Shown here: positions 61,529-64,000 of the stretch, in pieces
How the letters are laid out: every line of letters begins with the position of its first letter
Numbering within the stretch: the stretch's first letter is position 1
NCBI GenBank assembly: GCA_004352715.1
Contig: SCFE01000003.1
Location: 2,822,568-2,886,567 of the forward strand
Direction: 5' to 3'
Source: Hofstenia miamia
Lineage: Eukaryota > Xenacoelomorpha > Acoela
DNA length: 64,000 nucleotides
Notes under the pieces: generated by a model
Database searches by the model: none
Told to the model about the DNA's origin: nothing
What the model saw: the letters and a program-made list of their open reading frames with translations, nothing else
Translations under genes and position numbers: made by a program

Positions 61529-62221
61529 TATGGGACCTGAAATTTATTCATCCAAGTCCTTCTTTAGTCCCATTGGAGTTAGCCCCATTCCAGTTCCATT
61601 CCTTCCCTCGGTGCATTTTCTAGTTCCATAGACCCATGTGTTCTCACGACCTAACTTCTATTTGACCAAAATTGCAAAACAAATTAGTAATATTCCAGTT
61701 TCCTTAATTATGCCTTCAGTCTCATGTTAATTCCAGGCCAATCTCATGAACTGCGACTAGTAAATCTCTTGTGACTTAATGTATATATACATATATATGC
61801 GCATATACCTGACCTAAACAATTTGGTGAGGCGTACATCAGGCGTTAAGTATAAAATACCTATTTAGCACCAATTATAAACAGAATATCGAAAAAAAACT
61901 TTTAAATCAAACTTATTCAAAATTTTTTAAATAGTTGCATTATTTAGAATATCTAAACATAAAAATCATAGGCTTGCTTTCTTTACACCAATTTGAACTG
62001 GCAGTAAATATAAGTGAAATTTTGAAAACTGGCACTAAATAATATTTAGCAGCATTTTCTAAGGCAATATATTGTTGCATTTGGTTGAAAACAGGTACAC
62101 TTTACATTTTAGAATCTACATATAAGCAAGATTTCCTTTTACTGAAAAACATTAATTATTGTTAAAGTTTGAAAGGCAATAATAGCAGCAAAATTTTTTT
62201 TCATGTCATGCATATCTTGAT

Positions 62222-62490
62222 CAATGTTTAAATTCCTAGAGAATTTGCTACATCTCAAAATTTACAGTAAGTCAGACAACCTGTTTCATTCTAATGCGAT
62301 GTTATATATATATATATANNNNNNNNNNNNNNNNNNNNNNNNNNNNNNNNNNNNNNNNNNNNNNNNNNNNNNNNNNNNNNNNNNNNNNNNNNNNNNNNNN
62401 NNNNNNNNCAATGTTTAAATTCCTAGAGAATTTGCTACATCTCAAAATTTACAGTAAGTCAGACAACCTGTTTCATTCTAATGCGATGTT

Positions 62491-62550
<60 letters not shown>

Positions 62551-62551
62551 T
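62222..62551. other. Duplicated 88-bp flank and (TA)n around a 90-N gap
   Basis: 62222-62309 recurs at 62409-62496, each followed by (TA)n; the gap is 62319-62408. Likely an unmerged overlap at a microsatellite. Confidence 0.8.
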
Positions 62552-64000
62552 AGGGGTATTCCAAAATTTATTTTTTCTAGATTTAGTGCGGAATGGTGGA
62601 CAAATGGTATAAAAATAATTTCAATAATAAAATTTCACGCGATTTATTAAATTTCGTCATGCCCTTTCTCGATTTAAATTTTACATAAGAAGGTTAAATA
62701 AGCAGTACAAAACGCGTCTGTTACTGTTAAGTCAAATAAAGAATTTAATTACTAAATCGCAATTAATATTCTTATTCATTACCCAAACAGGGAAGACGGC
62801 TGCACCCCACTTCCCTTCCACCCGCAACCAACTCCTCCTGCCCTACCAATTATATTCCCATTTTCAAAAGCTATCTAAGCTTTATGTGAATATTCAAATA
62901 CAAATTTTGGAAAGATATGATTTGATTTTGCATAAAATGCCAATTATACTTTTGTACTCTTGCTGCTCTTAGTACAATAATTTTCTACTACCAGATAAAT
63001 GGTGTCATGTTCAGCAAATTTTGTGACTAATCGCCAATACTTGGGCCTCTGCTTGGCTTTAAATCAAAGTCTTGATACTAACATCTATCTAGAACTTTAT
63101 ACCGCATTGGTATTTTATCTGAAAGCAAGAAAATACTTATAATGTTATTGGAGCTTACATTTAAAAATTGGCATTCGCTTTTGGTTATAATGCGCCTGTA
63201 TAGAACTACTACAAAATTCCAAAACGGAGTAGGCATGACATTTTTTACGTTTAGTACTTTCCTTTGGTATTATTTAAGCATATTTTATAATTTTTCCACA
63301 CTTGGAACCCCAAGCATTTGCAAATTTACTTAAAACATATTTTAGGAATAACCCTAATATATATATATATATACATGTATATAAGAAAGACTGTATATTT
63401 AAATTTAGTATAGTAAGAAAATAGAATTTATTAACAAAATGTAATTTAATTTTAATATATAATTTCAGACGGTGACTGCTTTTCTTCTTCCATATGTAAA
63501 ATTATAGCTTTACTGTTGGTGCAGGGGGAAAATAGCCTTTAATGTTTTTACAGAATCAGAAAAAGGTGAATAGATTTTCATAGTTTACCTAAGCATTAAA
63601 ACGGTCATACTAAAAATCTTTCAATAATTGCGGACAGTAGCGCACATAAAACACATTTAGCGGACGTTGAATACAATCATTTATATTTTATGCTTTCTCA
63701 AATTGCACGATGACTTTATGATTTACCCCATCAAAAGCACCAAGTTCTGCAAAAATGCGCACAAGGCATTCCATTTTTAATACGAACAAGCTCAAGGAAC
63801 AATAAAAACTAGGAATAGAACTGTAACAGAGACTAGAGAGAGCAAGTCCTCAGTGATTATAGGTGGAATAGAATTTTTATGTAATATTAATTTTGTTTTT
63901 TTACTACTGTCCTTGGCAATGTATTTTTAATACATTACCATTGAAAATGAATCATGAAATTTCAAGGGGTGAAAATTGCCCTACGAATGAAGGTAGCTGC

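Larger units (their letters stand above)
53648..64000 (+). other. Wnt intron 2 or 3' region; no further exon recognised
   Basis: I looked on the plus strand for an AG acceptor followed by the rest of a Gly codon and a T-R-E-x-A-F start and found none, so the third exon lies beyond 64000, in a gap, or escaped me. Contents: (ATT)n at 53655-53700 and 54090-54125, a poly-C gap at 53834-53958, (TA)n at 57380-57410, 59329-59540, 59594-59610, 61780-61808, 62490-62551 and 63357-63374, and the repeats listed below. Open frames at 57046, 58141, 58501 and 60505 have no recognisable content. Confidence 0.4.

Noticed and set aside
1-64000. CRISPR arrays, operons, rRNA genes
   Set aside because: Nothing with regular spacer-repeat structure or rRNA similarity is present; the window is eukaryotic.

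Overview
The window is 64 kb of AT-rich eukaryotic draft assembly. It has spliceosomal introns, (TA)n microsatellites, N gaps and many decayed transposons. The only host gene I can support is an animal Wnt gene, and an arthropod-style TCAGTT initiator lies just 5' of its start codon. I therefore read this as an invertebrate, perhaps an arthropod; the phylum is not provable from the window. There are no bacterial features. Layout: 0-17.5 kb is a nest of Ty3/gypsy-type LTR retrotransposons. The best copy (6.4-16.5 kb, plus strand) carries a primer-binding site, a coiled-coil gag with a CCHC knuckle, protease, reverse transcriptase, RNase H and integrase. After a gap comes a long extra reading frame (ORF3, about 3.8 kb), a polypurine tract and the start of a 3' LTR. 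ORF3 sits where env sits in errantiviruses but looks soluble, lysine-rich and not env-like; I do not recognise it. Pieces of related copies occupy 1-1120 (gag joined directly to the start of ORF3), 2121-3143 (near-identical ORF3, inverted, with a 1.16-kb deletion) and 4144-4971 (a divergent, GC-richer ORF3 end followed by a 926-bp LTR with CRE and TATA). ORF3 is therefore shared by at least two divergent lineages. 17.5-50 kb is non-genic DNA full of relics: a MULE-like transposase, nested inverted repeats at 20-23 kb, a piggyBac-type MITE with TTAA target duplication at 25.6-26.1 kb, a mariner-like N-terminus, an intron-containing ZMYM1-like hAT transposase (27.5-29.7 kb), a 5'-truncated non-LTR retrotransposon (30.8-33.3 kb, minus), a Penelope-like GIY-YIG fragment with a twin-priming-type inversion (34.9-35.5 kb), a mariner-like C-terminus (43.0-43.4 kb, minus) and a Tc1-like transposase (48.3-49.35 kb, minus). 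Degenerate low-complexity blocks with ACCCG-, ATCCGC- and GAGCCGAG-like words lie at 33-41 kb and 61 kb. 50.9-64 kb holds the 5' part of the Wnt gene: a signal-peptide exon (50984-51114) and a second exon (53454-53647) with canonical Wnt cysteine spacing, ending at the conserved phase-1 position in a Gly codon before the expected Thr-Arg-Glu. The rest of the gene is not seen in the following 10 kb. Across the unrelated transposons many disabling changes, including ones in catalytic Asp codons, fit CpG to TpG/CpA decay, which suggests repeats were methylated in the germ line. Several gaps are bounded by duplicated sequence or (TA)n, so local assembly structure should be treated with care.
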